DNA of 64,000 nt from an uncultured Paracoccaceae bacterium (GTDB taxonomy: Bacteria; Pseudomonadota; Alphaproteobacteria; Rhodobacterales; Rhodobacteraceae), in the NCBI GenBank assembly GCA_947494675.1, contig CANLVP010000002.1, positions 992,001-1,056,000 on the forward strand. The letters run 5' to 3'. The notes under the pieces are model-generated. The model worked only from the letters and a program-made list of their open reading frames with translations, was not told where the DNA came from and searched no databases. This document shows, in pieces, positions 26,668 to 36,307 of this stretch. Position 1 is the first letter of the stretch. Each line of letters opens with the position of its first letter. A program made the translations under genes and the position numbers.

Positions 26668-29208
26668 ATGAAAGACGCAGCACCGCAGCCGATTTATCTG
26701 GCCGACTACACCCCGCCCGCCTTTCTGGTGGATAGCGTGCACCTGACGTTTCACCTGCATCCAACCGCCACCCGCGTGATGTCGCGCGTGGCCTTCCGCC
26801 CCAATCCAGCGACCACGGACGCCACGTTTTTCCTGCATGGCCGAGACCTCAAGCTGATCACGGCAAAGATCGACGGCCAGCACGTGACACCAGACTTCAC
26901 CCCCGAAGGGATCAGCTGCAACGTGCCAAACGCGCCCTTCGTGTGGGAGGCTGAGGTTGAGATTGACCCCCAGAACAACACCGAGCTCGAAGGGCTCTAT
27001 ATGTCGAACGGCATGTATTGCACCCAGTGCGAGGCGGAAGGTTTTCGCAAGATCACCTACTACCCGGACCGCCCCGATGTGATGGGCGTTTTCACCACAC
27101 GGATCGTCAGCGATCTGCCCGTGCTCTTGTCTAACGGTAACCCTGTGGCTGCCGGCGAATGGCACGACCCCTGGCCCAAACCTGCCTATCTGTTTGCGCT
27201 CGTGTCGGGCGATCTGGTGGCGCATTCGGATGAATTCACCACTCAGGACGGGCGCAACGTGGCGTTGAACATCTATGTGCGCGACGGCGATCTGGATAAA
27301 TGCGCCTTTGCCATGGACGCGCTGAAATCTTCGATGCGCTGGGACGAAGACGTCTATGGCCGCATTTATGACTTGGACATTTTCAACATTGTGGCCGTCG
27401 ATGACTTCAATATGGGCGCGATGGAGAACAAGGGCTTGAACATTTTCAATTCAAGCTGTGTTTTGGCCTCTCCCGAGACGGCAACAGACGGGCGCTTTGC
27501 CAGGATCGAAGGGATCATCGCGCATGAGTATTTTCACAACTGGACCGGGAATCGCATCACCTGCCGTGACTGGTTTCAGCTTTGCCTGAAAGAGGGGCTG
27601 ACCGTCTTTCGCGACCAGCAGTTCACCGCCGATATGCGTAGTGCCGCCGTCAAGCGGATCGATGACGCCAACGGGCTGCGCAGCTATCAGTTTCAAGAGG
27701 ATGACGGCCCCCTCGCCCATCCCGTCCGCCCCGCCAGCTTTGTGACGATCAACAATTTCTACACCGACACCGTCTATGAAAAAGGCGCTGAGGTGATCGG
27801 TATGCTCAAGACCCTTGTCGGGGATGCAGCATACGCCAAGGGCTGCACGCTCTACTTTGACCGCCACGACGGTCAGGCCTGCACGATTGAAGACTGGCTC
27901 AAGTGTTTTGAGGACGTCACCGGTCGTGACCTGACGCAATTCGCCCGCTGGTATAGCCAGTCCGGCACCCCGCGCCTGCAGGTGCAGGAGGCTTATGCCG
28001 ACGGCACCTACCGGCTGACCTTTACCCAATCGACGCCACCCACCAATGACCAGCCCGACAAGCAGCCACAGGTGATCCCCGTGGCATACGGCCTGTTGAA
28101 CCCCGATGGGTCAGAGCTGCAGGCGACAGAAATCCTCGAACTCACGACCGACAGCCAGACCATCACGGTCACCGGTCTGACCGCAAAGCCGATCCCTTCG
28201 GTAAACCGCAACTTCGCCGCCCCCGTCCGTGTCGTGCAGGACCAGATCACTGCCGATCTGACGCATCTGCTGGCCCATGACTCCGACCCGTTCAACCGCT
28301 GGGACGCGGGCCGGAGCCTGACCATGCAGACGCTCTGCACCATGGCCGTGGATGATGCCGCGCCCGACACCGCCTATCTGGATGCGCTGGCCGCTGTGGT
28401 GCGCGATGACACGCTTGACCCCGACTTCCGCGCCCGCGTCATCGCCCGCCCACGGGAAGAGGACATCACCGTCGCCATCCATATCGCGGGCAACACACCC
28501 GACCCTGACGCGATCCACACCGCGCGCGAGGCGCTGACCCTGCACATCGCCCAGCATTGCGCCGACATCCTGCCGCGCATCTATGCCGCCCATCAGGTCG
28601 ATGGCCCCTATACCCCCGACGCGCAAAGTGCGGGCCACCGCGCGCTGGCTAACGCCGCCCTCGGCTTGCTGACAAAGCTCGACGGTGGCAAAGCCGCCGC
28701 CGCGCAATTCGCAGCCGCCGACAATATGACCCAGCAATTGGCGGCTTTTTCGGCCCTGCTGTCCATCGGCAAGGGGGACGACGCCGTAAAGGCCTTTGCC
28801 GCGCGATGGCAGGACAACCAGATCGTCATGAACAGCTGGTTCAGCCTGCAAATCGCCCTCGCCGAACCGGCGCAGGCCGCCGCCACCGCCACACGGCTCA
28901 CCGAGCATCCTGCGTTCAACATCAAGAACCCCAACCGCTTCAACGCGGTTTTTGGCGCGCTTCTGGACAATACCGCAGGTTTCCACCGCGTCACCGGCGA
29001 GGGCTATGCGCTGCTGGCCGATTGGCTGATCAAGCTTGACCCGATCAACCCGCAAACCGCCGCCTCGCTGTCGTCCAACTTCGACGTCTGGCCGCGCTAT
29101 GACACCGACCGTCAGGCGCTGATGCAAGCCGCCCTGACCCGCATCCGTGACACGCCCGGCCTGTCACGCGATACCACCGAAATGGTCACCCGGATGCTTA
29201 AAAGCTGA
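26668..29208 (+). CDS. pepN: Aminopeptidase N
   Basis: M1-family zinc aminopeptidase removing N-terminal residues from peptides in the cytoplasm. 846 residues from ATG 26668, which has aaagga upstream; this is near the usual 870. The exopeptidase motif GAMENKGLN precedes the zinc motif HEYFHNW (about residue 285) and the third ligand Glu in '[13 protein letters not shown]'. The C-terminal part is the helical domain typical of gammaproteobacterial-type PepN. Monocistronic, with the next gene 52 bp downstream. Confidence 0.96.
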   Translation: MKDAAPQPIYLADYTPPAFLVDSVHLTFHLHPTATRVMSRVAFRPNPATTDATFFLHGRDLKLITAKIDGQHVTPDFTPEGISCNVPNAPFVWEAEVEIDPQNNTELEGLYMSNGMYCTQCEAEGFRKITYYPDRPDVMGVFTTRIVSDLPVLLSNGNPVAAGEWHDPWPKPAYLFALVSGDLVAHSDEFTTQDGRNVALNIYVRDGDLDKCAFAMDALKSSMRWDEDVYGRIYDLDIFNIVAVDDFNMGAMENKGLNIFNSSCVLASPETATDGRFARIEGIIAHEYFHNWTGNRITCRDWFQLCLKEGLTVFRDQQFTADMRSAAVKRIDDANGLRSYQFQEDDGPLAHPVRPASFVTINNFYTDTVYEKGAEVIGMLKTLVGDAAYAKGCTLYFDRHDGQACTIEDWLKCFEDVTGRDLTQFARWYSQSGTPRLQVQEAYADGTYRLTFTQSTPPTNDQPDKQPQVIPVAYGLLNPDGSELQATEILELTTDSQTITVTGLTAKPIPSVNRNFAAPVRVVQDQITADLTHLLAHDSDPFNRWDAGRSLTMQTLCTMAVDDAAPDTAYLDALAAVVRDDTLDPDFRARVIARPREEDITVAIHIAGNTPDPDAIHTAREALTLHIAQHCADILPRIYAAHQVDGPYTPDAQSAGHRALANAALGLLTKLDGGKAAAAQFAAADNMTQQLAAFSALLSIGKGDDAVKAFAARWQDNQIVMNSWFSLQIALAEPAQAAATATRLTEHPAFNIKNPNRFNAVFGALLDNTAGFHRVTGEGYALLADWLIKLDPINPQTAASLSSNFDVWPRYDTDRQALMQAALTRIRDTPGLSRDTTEMVTRMLKS

Positions 29209-29260
29209 CACAAATGCCGGGTTAACTGCACCGCAAGACAACATCACTTAGGACGACCCC

Positions 29261-29791
29261 ATGCCCTTTATTCTTGGCATTCTCGGCATTCTGGCCGCTG
29301 CATATTTCTGGTCCCTGCGCGCCCGCGACGCCGCCAATATGGCGGGCGACCTGATGGACATGGCCGGCGACGTCAAAGCCGCCGCGCGCCGCTTTGGCTT
29401 TACCCGCAAGGCTGACATCCACCCGGTTGAGGCGATTGAGGACCCCAATATCGCCGCCGCCGCTATTGCAGAGGCGTTTCTGGCGCTAGACGATATGCCC
29501 ACCCGCGACCAACAAGCGGCTATGCGCGTGCAAATCCGCCGCGTGCTGCAGGTCGATGATGCCACAGCCGAGGAATTGATGGTGCTGGGCCACTGGATGG
29601 TCAACGCCTGCGGCGGCCCCCAACCCGCGCTTGCCCGCCTGTCCCGCAAGCTTTACCGTTTGGAAGGCACTGCTGCGCTCACACCGCTGATGGACATCAT
29701 CACAGGGGCCTTTCCGGCAGATAAACAAGGGCTTTCAGAGCGCCAGACAGAGGCCGTGGACGAGCTTCGGATCGCCTTTCGTTTGCGGTGA
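29261..29791 (+). CDS. Hypothetical protein with N-terminal membrane segment
   Basis: 176 residues. A hydrophobic helix (residues about 2-18) anchors an otherwise soluble helical protein, with the pattern 'DMAGDVKAAARRFGFTRK' followed by an acidic helical domain rich in Ala, Leu and Asp. The layout (short anchor, then an alpha-helical domain of about 120 residues) recalls TerB/DjlA-like tellurite-resistance proteins, but I cannot confirm it. The gene lies between pepN and an acyltransferase on the same strand. Codon use is like its neighbours, so it is probably genuine. Confidence 0.7.
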   Translation: MPFILGILGILAAAYFWSLRARDAANMAGDLMDMAGDVKAAARRFGFTRKADIHPVEAIEDPNIAAAAIAEAFLALDDMPTRDQQAAMRVQIRRVLQVDDATAEELMVLGHWMVNACGGPQPALARLSRKLYRLEGTAALTPLMDIITGAFPADKQGLSERQTEAVDELRIAFRLR

Positions 29792-29850
29792 TCCGCCCAC
29801 CGACCCCTTGAAACTTCGCAAAACGCCGCCGATGTGATAGTCTTAATCGA

Positions 29851-29878
29851 CTGTCATGGAACCGTGACACTGTCATGG
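29851..29878 (+). promoter_or_regulatory. Repeat motif upstream of the acyltransferase gene (Pho-box-like)
   Basis: CTGTCATGG occurs at 29851-29859 and again at 29870-29878; between them lies CCGTGACA, which also pairs with the first copy as an imperfect inverted repeat (29852-29869, one mismatch). CTGTCAT is the half-site of alphaproteobacterial Pho boxes, but the normal 11-bp half-site period is not met (19 bp here). It ends only 13 bp before the ATG. Regulation by PhoB or another factor is a hypothesis. Confidence 0.4.
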
Positions 29879-29891
29879 TCAATGTGCGCAT

Positions 29892-30752
29892 ATGAAAGAA
29901 CGTATTGATCCGCTGATCGCTGAACGCGCCCCTTGGATGTACCGCCAGTTCCCCGGCGTGCGTCAAATCAGGGGCCTGATGCATCTGGGCCTTGCCTACG
30001 ACAAAACCCTCAAAATCGCGCAGGGCTTTAAGCACAAGCCCTCTGCCCAGATCATGGCAGAGATGGGGGGCCGCTTGGCCAAGGACGTGGTCGCCACCGG
30101 ATTGGGGCATATCCCGCGCCACGGGGCGGCGATCATCGTGGCCAACCACCCCACGGGCATCGCCGACGGCGTGATCCTGCATCATTTGCTCGCAGGCATG
30201 CGCCCTGACACCTATTATTTCGCCAATTCCGACATCCTGCGCGTCCTGCCGCAGATGGAGGATATGATTTGCCCCGTGGAATGGCGCGAAGACAAACGCA
30301 GCCACGCCAAAACCCGCGACACCATGGCGTATGTGCGCCGCGCCACCGAAGACGGGCGTTTGGGCGTGATCTTCCCCTCGGGCCGTCTGGCCAAACGGCG
30401 TGGGCTGAAACTGCAGGAAAGGCCCTGGATGGCCTCTGCCGCAATGCTGGCGCGCAAATTTGACCTGCCGGTGATTCCCGTGCATATCGCCGCGCGCAAT
30501 TCGGCGCTGTTTTATCTGTTTGATCTGCTGCACCCCACGCTGCGCGATGTGACGCTATTCCATGAGACGCTGAACAAGGCCCACCAGCCCTTCCGCATCA
30601 ATGTGGGCGAACCGATCGCCGCGTCAGCATTGCCGAAAAGTTCTGAGGATGGGATCGCGATGCTGCGCCGCGCCACACTGGCGCTGGCAGGCGAAGACGC
30701 GCCAAACGTCAGCCTGATCCGGGCGACGCGGCGTCCATTGTTGAGACTGTAG
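29892..30752 (+). CDS. Lysophospholipid acyltransferase-family (PlsC-like) protein
   Basis: 286 residues. The acyltransferase core is visible: 'AAIIVANHPTGIADGVILHHLL' carries the catalytic His of the NHP motif with Asp a few residues on, 'FANSDILRVLPQ' and the substrate motif 'GRLGVIFPSGRLAKRRG' (FPSG in place of FPEG). The family includes 1-acylglycerol-3-phosphate and lyso-ornithine acyltransferases (OlsA type), both at the cytoplasmic membrane. No olsB partner is adjacent. A possible Pho-box-like motif lies upstream. No clear ribosome site precedes the ATG. Its 3' end overlaps the convergent transglycosylase by 44 bp. Confidence 0.82.
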   Translation: MKERIDPLIAERAPWMYRQFPGVRQIRGLMHLGLAYDKTLKIAQGFKHKPSAQIMAEMGGRLAKDVVATGLGHIPRHGAAIIVANHPTGIADGVILHHLLAGMRPDTYYFANSDILRVLPQMEDMICPVEWREDKRSHAKTRDTMAYVRRATEDGRLGVIFPSGRLAKRRGLKLQERPWMASAAMLARKFDLPVIPVHIAARNSALFYLFDLLHPTLRDVTLFHETLNKAHQPFRINVGEPIAASALPKSSEDGIAMLRRATLALAGEDAPNVSLIRATRRPLLRL

Positions 30753-31536
30753 CCCGCAGCTCTGGCCGCGCCTGCGGGCGGGTCAGCACGGGCACCTGAC
30801 AATAGGATTGCTGGCGGGTCCAATCGGCCATCGCTGCGATCTTGTTACGGCTGGTCATCGGCCCCCAATCGGCAGCGACCCCGCGCCAACGCCCATCATG
30901 CAATGCCACGGCCCGGTCGCGTGACACCGTCACCGCCATAATCCGCGCCGCACAAGACAGGTTCTCGGTCGGGCTTTTCAGCGCCTCCCCCGTGGTTGCG
31001 CGACAGCCATAGCGCCGTGCTGTGTCAGGATATATTTGCAACAGCCCAAACCAGCGATTGCCCCCGCCCACAGCCTGCGGGTTATAGGTGCTCTCGTATT
31101 TCGCCAGCGCCGACATCATCCCCACCCAAAACGCCCGCCGCATGGTCGGTGAATTGGTCGCATAAGACGGGCACCAGCGGTCGATATCGCGGGGGATCAC
31201 CGAATCAAGCCCCTCGCCATGGCCCGCAATTGCCGACATCGCGGCACGGGTCCAGACGTCGCTGCCGGTCTTATGGGTCCAGCGAGTGTTGGGCAAAAAC
31301 GCCGCACGCGCCACCGGGCGCATCGTGGGTTCCGTCGCATTCACCGCGACGGGATACCGGATCATGTGGGCAGGGCGTGGCACAACACGAAATGCAGCCA
31401 AAGCCGCCGTCGCAGCCTCAACCTTTTGCGCAATCGCGTCATTGCGGGAAAGCGGGCGGATCACCGGCTCTGCTGTCACAGCACTCGCCAGGATCACGCC
31501 TGCCATCCCCCCCAGGATGGTCCGCAGCAGTGTCAT
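30709..31536 (-). CDS. Lytic transglycosylase SLT-domain protein
   Basis: 275 residues from ATG 31536 (a TTG three codons upstream is the only alternative). A signal peptide (about 1-22) is followed by a disordered stretch, then a compact SLT domain whose catalytic Glu is in 'ALAKYESTYNP', with 'GGGNRWFGLLQIYPDTARRYGC' and 'NLSCAARIMA'. It would cleave peptidoglycan glycan strands in the periplasm. The C-terminal part is proline-rich. Divergent from gatB, convergent and overlapping with the acyltransferase. Confidence 0.85.
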   Translation of the reverse strand: MTLLRTILGGMAGVILASAVTAEPVIRPLSRNDAIAQKVEAATAALAAFRVVPRPAHMIRYPVAVNATEPTMRPVARAAFLPNTRWTHKTGSDVWTRAAMSAIAGHGEGLDSVIPRDIDRWCPSYATNSPTMRRAFWVGMMSALAKYESTYNPQAVGGGNRWFGLLQIYPDTARRYGCRATTGEALKSPTENLSCAARIMAVTVSRDRAVALHDGRWRGVAADWGPMTSRNKIAAMADWTRQQSYCQVPVLTRPQARPELRATVSTMDAASPGSG

Positions 31537-31673
31537 TCCGCGCAATTTGCCCGGCGCGGCCCGTCCCGATCAAGTGAAACTTTTGCCACCGGCGGACAAC
31601 CGCAGGGCAATCGGCCTTGCGAGGGGCGGCGGCGCGGCCTAAAACCCCAACAAATACCGCCAAAGGGACCGCC

Positions 31674-33185
31674 ATGCTTGACCTCACCTACGACGCCCCC
31701 GCCCCCAAAGTCATCGCGGGTGCCACATCTGACTGGGAACTTGTGATCGGGCTTGAGGTCCACGCGCAGGTCGCCACCGCGGCCAAGCTCTTTTCCGGCG
31801 CCTCCACCCTCTTTGGCGCGGAACCCAATTCTAACGTTGCCTTTGTGGACGCAGGCATGCCCGGCATGTTGCCCGTCATCAATGAAGGCTGCGTCGAACA
31901 GGCGGTGCGCACGGGGTTGGGCCTGAAGGCACAGATCAACCTGAACTCGGCTTTTGACCGCAAGAACTACTTCTACCCCGATCTGCCGCAGGGCTACCAG
32001 ATTTCCCAGCTTTACCACCCCATCGTCGGCGAAGGTGAAGTGCTGGTCGAACTTGGCGACGGCACTGCCCGCGTCGTGCGCATCGAACGCATCCACCTTG
32101 AACAGGACGCGGGCAAATCGATCCACGACATGGACCCCACCATGTCCTTTGTCGACCTCAACCGCACCGGTGTGGCCCTGATGGAGATCGTCTCCCGCCC
32201 CGACATCCGTGGCCCGGAAGAGGCCGCCGCCTACGTCGCCAAACTCCGCCAAATCATGCGCTACTTGGGCACCTGCGACGGCAACATGCAAAACGGCAAC
32301 CTGCGCGCTGACGTGAACGTCTCGGTCTGCAAACCGGGCGACTACGAACGCTATCAGGAAACCCAGGATTTCAGCCACCTCGGCACGCGGTGTGAGATCA
32401 AGAACATGAACTCCATGCGGTTCATCCAGATGGCGATTGAGGTTGAGGCCCGCCGCCAGATCGCTCTCATTGAGGACGGCAAAGAGGTCGTGCAGGAAAC
32501 CCGGCTTTACGATGCCGACAAAAACGAAACCCGCTCCATGCGGTCCAAAGAAGAGGCGCACGACTACCGTTACTTCCCCGATCCCGATCTGCTGCCCTTG
32601 GAAATCGAACAAGGCTGGGTCGATGACATTGCCGCCACCCTGCCTGAACTGCCCGACGCCAAAAAATCCCGTTTTATCAGTGACTTTGGTCTTTCGGACT
32701 ATGACGCCTCTGTGCTGACCGCAGATGTGGCCAACGCTGCCTATTTTGAAGAAGTGGCCGAAGGTCGCGACGGTAAGCTTGCCGCCAACTGGGTGATCAA
32801 CGAACTCTTTGGCCGCCTGAAAAAGGACGACAAAGACATCTCTGACAGCCCAATTTCCGCCGCCCGTCTGGGCCAGATCGTGGGCCTCATCAAGTCCGAC
32901 AAGATCAGCGGCAAAATCGCCAAAGACGTCTTTGAAATCGCCTATACGTCCGACCGCGATCCCGAAGAGATCGTGAAAACCGAAGGCATGGAACAGGTCA
33001 CAGACACAGGCGCGATTGAGGCGGCTGTGGACCAGATCATCGCCGACAACCCCGCGCAGGTCGAAAAGGCCAAAGTGAACCCCAAGCTTGCGGGCTGGTT
33101 CGTGGGTCAGGTGATGAAAGCCACCGGCGGCAAGGCCAATCCGGCGGCGGTGAACAAACTGGTTGCGACCAAACTCGGCCTTTGA
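31674..33185 (+). CDS. gatB: Asp-tRNA(Asn)/Glu-tRNA(Gln) amidotransferase subunit B
   Basis: Kinase/amidotransferase subunit of GatCAB, which converts mischarged Glu-tRNA(Gln) and Asp-tRNA(Asn). 503 residues from ATG 31674 (aaaggg upstream), normal length. Motifs: '[12 protein letters not shown]', '[10 protein letters not shown]', '[18 protein letters not shown]', '[14 protein letters not shown]' and '[11 protein letters not shown]'; the C-terminal tail domain ends '[15 protein letters not shown]'. gatA and gatC are not adjacent. Downstream lies a small repeat element and a minus-strand terminator. Confidence 0.97.
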   Translation: MLDLTYDAPAPKVIAGATSDWELVIGLEVHAQVATAAKLFSGASTLFGAEPNSNVAFVDAGMPGMLPVINEGCVEQAVRTGLGLKAQINLNSAFDRKNYFYPDLPQGYQISQLYHPIVGEGEVLVELGDGTARVVRIERIHLEQDAGKSIHDMDPTMSFVDLNRTGVALMEIVSRPDIRGPEEAAAYVAKLRQIMRYLGTCDGNMQNGNLRADVNVSVCKPGDYERYQETQDFSHLGTRCEIKNMNSMRFIQMAIEVEARRQIALIEDGKEVVQETRLYDADKNETRSMRSKEEAHDYRYFPDPDLLPLEIEQGWVDDIAATLPELPDAKKSRFISDFGLSDYDASVLTADVANAAYFEEVAEGRDGKLAANWVINELFGRLKKDDKDISDSPISAARLGQIVGLIKSDKISGKIAKDVFEIAYTSDRDPEEIVKTEGMEQVTDTGAIEAAVDQIIADNPAQVEKAKVNPKLAGWFVGQVMKATGGKANPAAVNKLVATKLGL

Positions 33186-33196
33186 GGCGCCCGTAG

Positions 33197-33215
33197 GGTG
33201 GGCAGATTGCCCACC
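33197..33215. repeat. Intergenic stem-loop (ggtgggca / tgcccacc)
   Basis: Perfect 8-bp inverted repeat with a 3-nt loop, 11 bp after gatB. A similar ggtgggc/gcccacc stem lies between recN and bamD (63680-63698). It probably belongs to a family of short intergenic palindromes. Confidence 0.6.
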
Positions 33216-33242
33216 GTGATCGGCCGGCGCAATCCACAAACG

Positions 33243-33270
33243 AAAAAGGGCGGGTCCAAGACCCGCCCTT
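33243..33270 (-). terminator. Intrinsic terminator of the VPLPA-CTERM gene at 33291-33950
   Basis: Perfect 11-bp stem (aagggcgggtc / gacccgccctt) with a 3-nt loop; on the minus strand it is followed by five T residues. It starts 20 bp beyond the minus-strand stop codon. The plus-strand side has no T run, so it mainly serves the minus-strand gene. Confidence 0.88.
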
Positions 33271-33290
33271 CTCGTATTTCAGTGTGGCGC

Positions 33291-33950
33291 TCAGGCTGCC
33301 TTGCGTCGCCGCACGAAGCCCAGACCGGCAAGGCCGCTTAGCAGCAGAACTGCACCAGCCGGCAGCGGCACCGCCTGCAAGTTGCCGTCGAATGTCTGTG
33401 CCGCAACTGCGTCGATGTCAAAACCATCCCGCGTGCCGTTGAACAGGTCAGACGCATCCACAACGCGCAGGCCGCTGTAGGGGCCGTTGGCGTTTGTTGC
33501 CGCAGTGATCACCCAACGGTTTGGCGCCGAAGGATCTGCAGTGCCGTCTGTTGTATTGGTCAAGACGCCAGCCACGTCAGCAGCGCCATTAATGCCCAAA
33601 AGCGTGAATGACAGCTTTTCTACGTAAGTGGATGAACGTCCGCCGGTGATTTCCCACAGGGTGATCGGACCTTGGATCAAGCCGCCAAAGAAAAACTCAA
33701 GGCTGCCAAAATTCGCGGTCGAGGTGAAACCACCCGCCTGCCATGCGCCGTTGACGTCTTCCGCACCTAGCGCATTGCAAAGGTCGTCACGATCTGTGCT
33801 GCTGCTTGCGACGTTGCAAGTTTCAACAACACCGTTTGTCGTTGCTGTCACACCGCTTGCATAAACGGTGGCGGCGTTTGCGGCAGGTGCCAGCACCATC
33901 ATGGATGCAGCAGCCAAAGCCAATTTCGTCATCTTGAACATTTTGATCAT
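33291..33950 (-). CDS. Secreted protein with VPLPA-CTERM sorting tail
   Basis: 219 residues. A signal peptide (about 1-26, ending ANAA) is followed by a Thr/Asn/Gly-rich body with two Cys pairs near the N-terminus, then the sorting tail: AVPLPAG, a leucine-rich hydrophobic helix and the basic end RRRKAA. This is a textbook VPLPA-CTERM tail. Expected to be exported and cut by an exosortase not present in this window. It has its own terminator. The sequence resembles the other two tail-bearing proteins only in layout. Function unknown. Confidence 0.8.
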   Translation of the reverse strand: MIKMFKMTKLALAAASMMVLAPAANAATVYASGVTATTNGVVETCNVASSSTDRDDLCNALGAEDVNGAWQAGGFTSTANFGSLEFFFGGLIQGPITLWEITGGRSSTYVEKLSFTLLGINGAADVAGVLTNTTDGTADPSAPNRWVITAATNANGPYSGLRVVDASDLFNGTRDGFDIDAVAAQTFDGNLQAVPLPAGAVLLLSGLAGLGFVRRRKAA

Positions 33951-34181
33951 TCCCTGAGAACAGCAGCGTTCTTACTTACATTTCCTAGCTTGGCTTAACG
34001 AAGTGACACAGAAATGACAACATGCCGCCACAATCAAGGTTAACAAATCGACGATTAGCATCGGATTTGATGTGAGATACGGATAATTCCCTCTTTGCCG
34101 CTAGTTTGTTGCGCGTTTGGAACAAGATGAGGCGAAGAAGCGGGCGTGCGAAAATGCCTGACACTTTTTCACACGACGACC

Positions 34182-34213
34182 AAAGACCCGGCCTCGACAC
34201 CGGGTCTTTTCGT
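34182..34213 (+). terminator. Hairpin with T-run in the 33951-34242 spacer
   Basis: Stem aaagacccgg / ccgggtcttt (10 bp, 8-nt loop) followed by further T residues on the plus strand. It lies just past the stop of the minus-strand VOC gene, so it may work for that transcript in reverse, or it may end an unrecognised short plus-strand transcript. No gene was identified between 33951 and 34242. Confidence 0.55.
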
Positions 34214-34242
34214 TTGCGGGTCCAAATGCTGAACAAACCCGC

Positions 34243-34599
34243 TTAATCAGATAGGCAAATTTTGTTCCCGTCCAAATCCCGGACATAGGCCGAGAACTTT
34301 GGCCCTCGCTGCCCCGGCGCGCCCTCGCAGGTGCCGCCAAGCTCCTGCGCAAGGCTGTGCATCCGGATCACGTCGTCTGCCTCCCCCACAGAAAACCCGA
34401 CCATCGTGCCATTGCCGTTCGTGGCGGGCTGTGTGTCAAACGGGATCGCAATGGCAAAAGCGAAATCCGCGCCCATCCAATAATGCATGCGCTCTGACGG
34501 ACCAAAGCTTTGCAGGCCTGTACCCGCAAACAGCGCGTCGTAAAAGGCGCGGGCAGCGCCGATGTCGTTTGTGCCAACGACAAAATAGTTCATTTTCAT
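34243..34599 (-). CDS. VOC-superfamily (glyoxalase-like) protein
   Basis: 118 residues from ATG 34599, preceded by aaaggag. It starts 'MNYFVVGTNDIGAARAFYDALFAGTG', the usual opening of the VOC fold, and ends 'GPKFSAYVRDLDGNKICL', the second half of a bleomycin-resistance/glyoxalase fold. Potential metal ligands are few, so it may be non-catalytic or a small-molecule binding protein. It is divergent from a WYL regulator with an 87-bp shared promoter, which suggests that the regulator controls it. Confidence 0.82.
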   Translation of the reverse strand: MKMNYFVVGTNDIGAARAFYDALFAGTGLQSFGPSERMHYWMGADFAFAIAIPFDTQPATNGNGTMVGFSVGEADDVIRMHSLAQELGGTCEGAPGQRGPKFSAYVRDLDGNKICLSD

Positions 34600-34686
34600 A
34601 TGCTTACTCCTTTGGCGCGCAGGTGCGTCGCTGCGGCTCAAAGACGTGATATTGATAAATGCGCCATTTAATGTCTTATTTCATCC

Positions 34687-35421
34687 ATGCCCCGCACAAA
34701 TGCCCAAGAAAGGCTGCGACGGATGGAACTGCTTGCCGTCCAGATGAAACAAGACACCCATTGCACGGTCGCGGACCTTGCCCGGCAACATGGTGTCAGC
34801 GCCCGCACGATCACCCGCGATCTGGCGCTGATGCGCGATCAAGGCATGCAAATCGACGCAGACCGCGGGCGCGGCGGCGGCGTGCGGTTGGACAGCAACT
34901 GGGGCGTGGGCCGGTTGAACCTGCCCTATGCCGAAGCGGTCGATCTCTTGATCAGCATTGCGGTGGCCGAACGGATGCAATCGCCGATCTTTCTGGCAAG
35001 CCTCGGCTCTGTCCGGCGGCAATTGGTGGCGTCATTCTCGCCCGAAAAGCGCAGGCAGGTGGACCGGCTGAAGTCCCGCATCATGATCGGCGACACCGCC
35101 TCGACCTTTGTGCAAACCAGCGTCAACGCACCGCCAAAGCGCGTCGTTCAGACCCTGCATCAGGCCTTCGTGACGCAGACAGAGCTTGCGATCCGCTACC
35201 AAAAAGAAGGCGGCACCTTTTCAACCCGGCAAATCGCGCCGCACTATCTGCTGCTGAAATATCCGGTCTGGTATGTTGTGGCATTCGACCACTTACGCGA
35301 CAGCCCGCGCACCTTTCGCTGCGACCGCATTCAGGCGGCGACCAAGACCGAAACCACCTTTCGCCTGCTGCCCAAATCGACCTTTGCACCCTCGATTGCA
35401 GATGACGATCTGGTGCTTTGA
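34687..35421 (+). CDS. HTH and WYL-domain transcriptional regulator
   Basis: 244 residues. N-terminal helix-turn-helix (about 10-55): 'ADLARQHGVSARTITRDLALMRDQG', then 'IDADRGRGGGVRL', a wing typical of DeoR-like WYL regulators. The C-terminal half is a WYL ligand-sensing domain with 'IAPHYLLLKYPVWYVVAFDHLRDSPRTFRCDRI'; the canonical WYL tripeptide reads 'WYV'. WYL proteins sense small ligands or nucleic acids. Divergent from the VOC gene, the probable target. Confidence 0.87.
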   Translation: MPRTNAQERLRRMELLAVQMKQDTHCTVADLARQHGVSARTITRDLALMRDQGMQIDADRGRGGGVRLDSNWGVGRLNLPYAEAVDLLISIAVAERMQSPIFLASLGSVRRQLVASFSPEKRRQVDRLKSRIMIGDTASTFVQTSVNAPPKRVVQTLHQAFVTQTELAIRYQKEGGTFSTRQIAPHYLLLKYPVWYVVAFDHLRDSPRTFRCDRIQAATKTETTFRLLPKSTFAPSIADDDLVL

Positions 35422-35604
35422 CCGTCCGACTTGACGGCCATTCCCAGACCTCAACCGCACGGCCTAACCACATCCAACCCCATATTTCGCGGCCCCATGC
35501 GCAGCCTTCCACCACCCCTAGCGGGGACCAAAAACGCCAGCAAAACCTTGGCCTTACGCCCCGATCTTGCTATACCGACACCCGCAGTGTGGAAGGGTAT
35601 CATC

Positions 35605-35973
35605 ATGGCAAAGTTTGAATATAAGGTCGTTCCGGCCCCCACCCGTGGTCTCAAGGCCAAGGGCGTGAAGTCATCTCAGGGCCGCTTTGCCAATGCGCTT
35701 GAAACCGTGATGAACGATCTGGCCGCTGACGATTGGGAATACCTGCGCACCGACAGCCTGCCTGCGGAGGAACGCGAAGGGCTGATGGGCAAAACCACCA
35801 TTTTCCAAAACATGCTTGTCTTTCGCCGCCCGGCTGAAACGATTGCCAAAGACGACACCCCCACCGCAGAGACCCGCGTGATCGAAGTGTTGGAAGCCCC
35901 GCAAGAGCCCAAGCAGATCACCCAGCAGCCTGCCCCCGTGGCCCGCCCCGATACTTCCGTCGCAGCTGAATAA
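35605..35973 (+). CDS. DUF4177-like small protein
   Basis: 122 residues from ATG 35605 (ggaaggg upstream). Begins 'FEYKVVPAP' and continues 'LNDLAADDWEYLRTDSLPAEE' in DUF4177 style, then a proline/glutamate-rich disordered tail. Function unknown. It is followed one base later by the stop of the minus-strand bolA, so the two are convergent. No membrane segment is seen. Confidence 0.75.
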   Translation: MAKFEYKVVPAPTRGLKAKGVKSSQGRFANALETVMNDLAADDWEYLRTDSLPAEEREGLMGKTTIFQNMLVFRRPAETIAKDDTPTAETRVIEVLEAPQEPKQITQQPAPVARPDTSVAAE

Positions 35974-36228
35974 CTATTTGATCTCAATCGCTAAGGCGTG
36001 AATGCGCCCGATGATATCGGGACCCAAGGCGCTATGCACCGCCCGGTGCCGTGCCAGGCGCGACATATCGTCCAATCCGGGGGCCGTCAGCACGACGCGC
36101 CAATGGCTTTCACCTGATCCATCATCGCCCGCATGACCACTGTGTAAATGGCTTTCATTGACCACTTCCAGCGCGCTTGGGGTCAAACCAGTTTGCAAGG
36201 CCTCGTAAATCTCTGCCTCAAGTCCCAT
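35974..36228 (-). CDS. BolA-family protein
   Basis: 84 residues, full length. Pattern 'LTPSALEVVNESHLHSGHAG' and 'SHWRVVLTAPGLDDMSRLARHRAVHSALG' match the BolA fold with its conserved histidines, which coordinate Fe-S clusters together with monothiol glutaredoxins. A small cytoplasmic regulator of iron or Fe-S homeostasis is expected. It is divergent from the J-domain gene 79 bp away, a pairing common in alphaproteobacteria, where cobS often follows. Confidence 0.9.
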   Translation of the reverse strand: MGLEAEIYEALQTGLTPSALEVVNESHLHSGHAGDDGSGESHWRVVLTAPGLDDMSRLARHRAVHSALGPDIIGRIHALAIEIK

Positions 36229-36307
36229 ATTTTTTCTCCTCGCCCCTTCAATCTCTCGTCACAGCGTCTAAACTCTGTCGTCCGAGTCGGAAAGGTATGC
36301 AGCTCCC

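Noticed and set aside
34127-34246. 39-codon plus-strand frame across the 34182-34213 hairpin
   Set aside because: It runs through a terminator-like stem and has no ribosome site.
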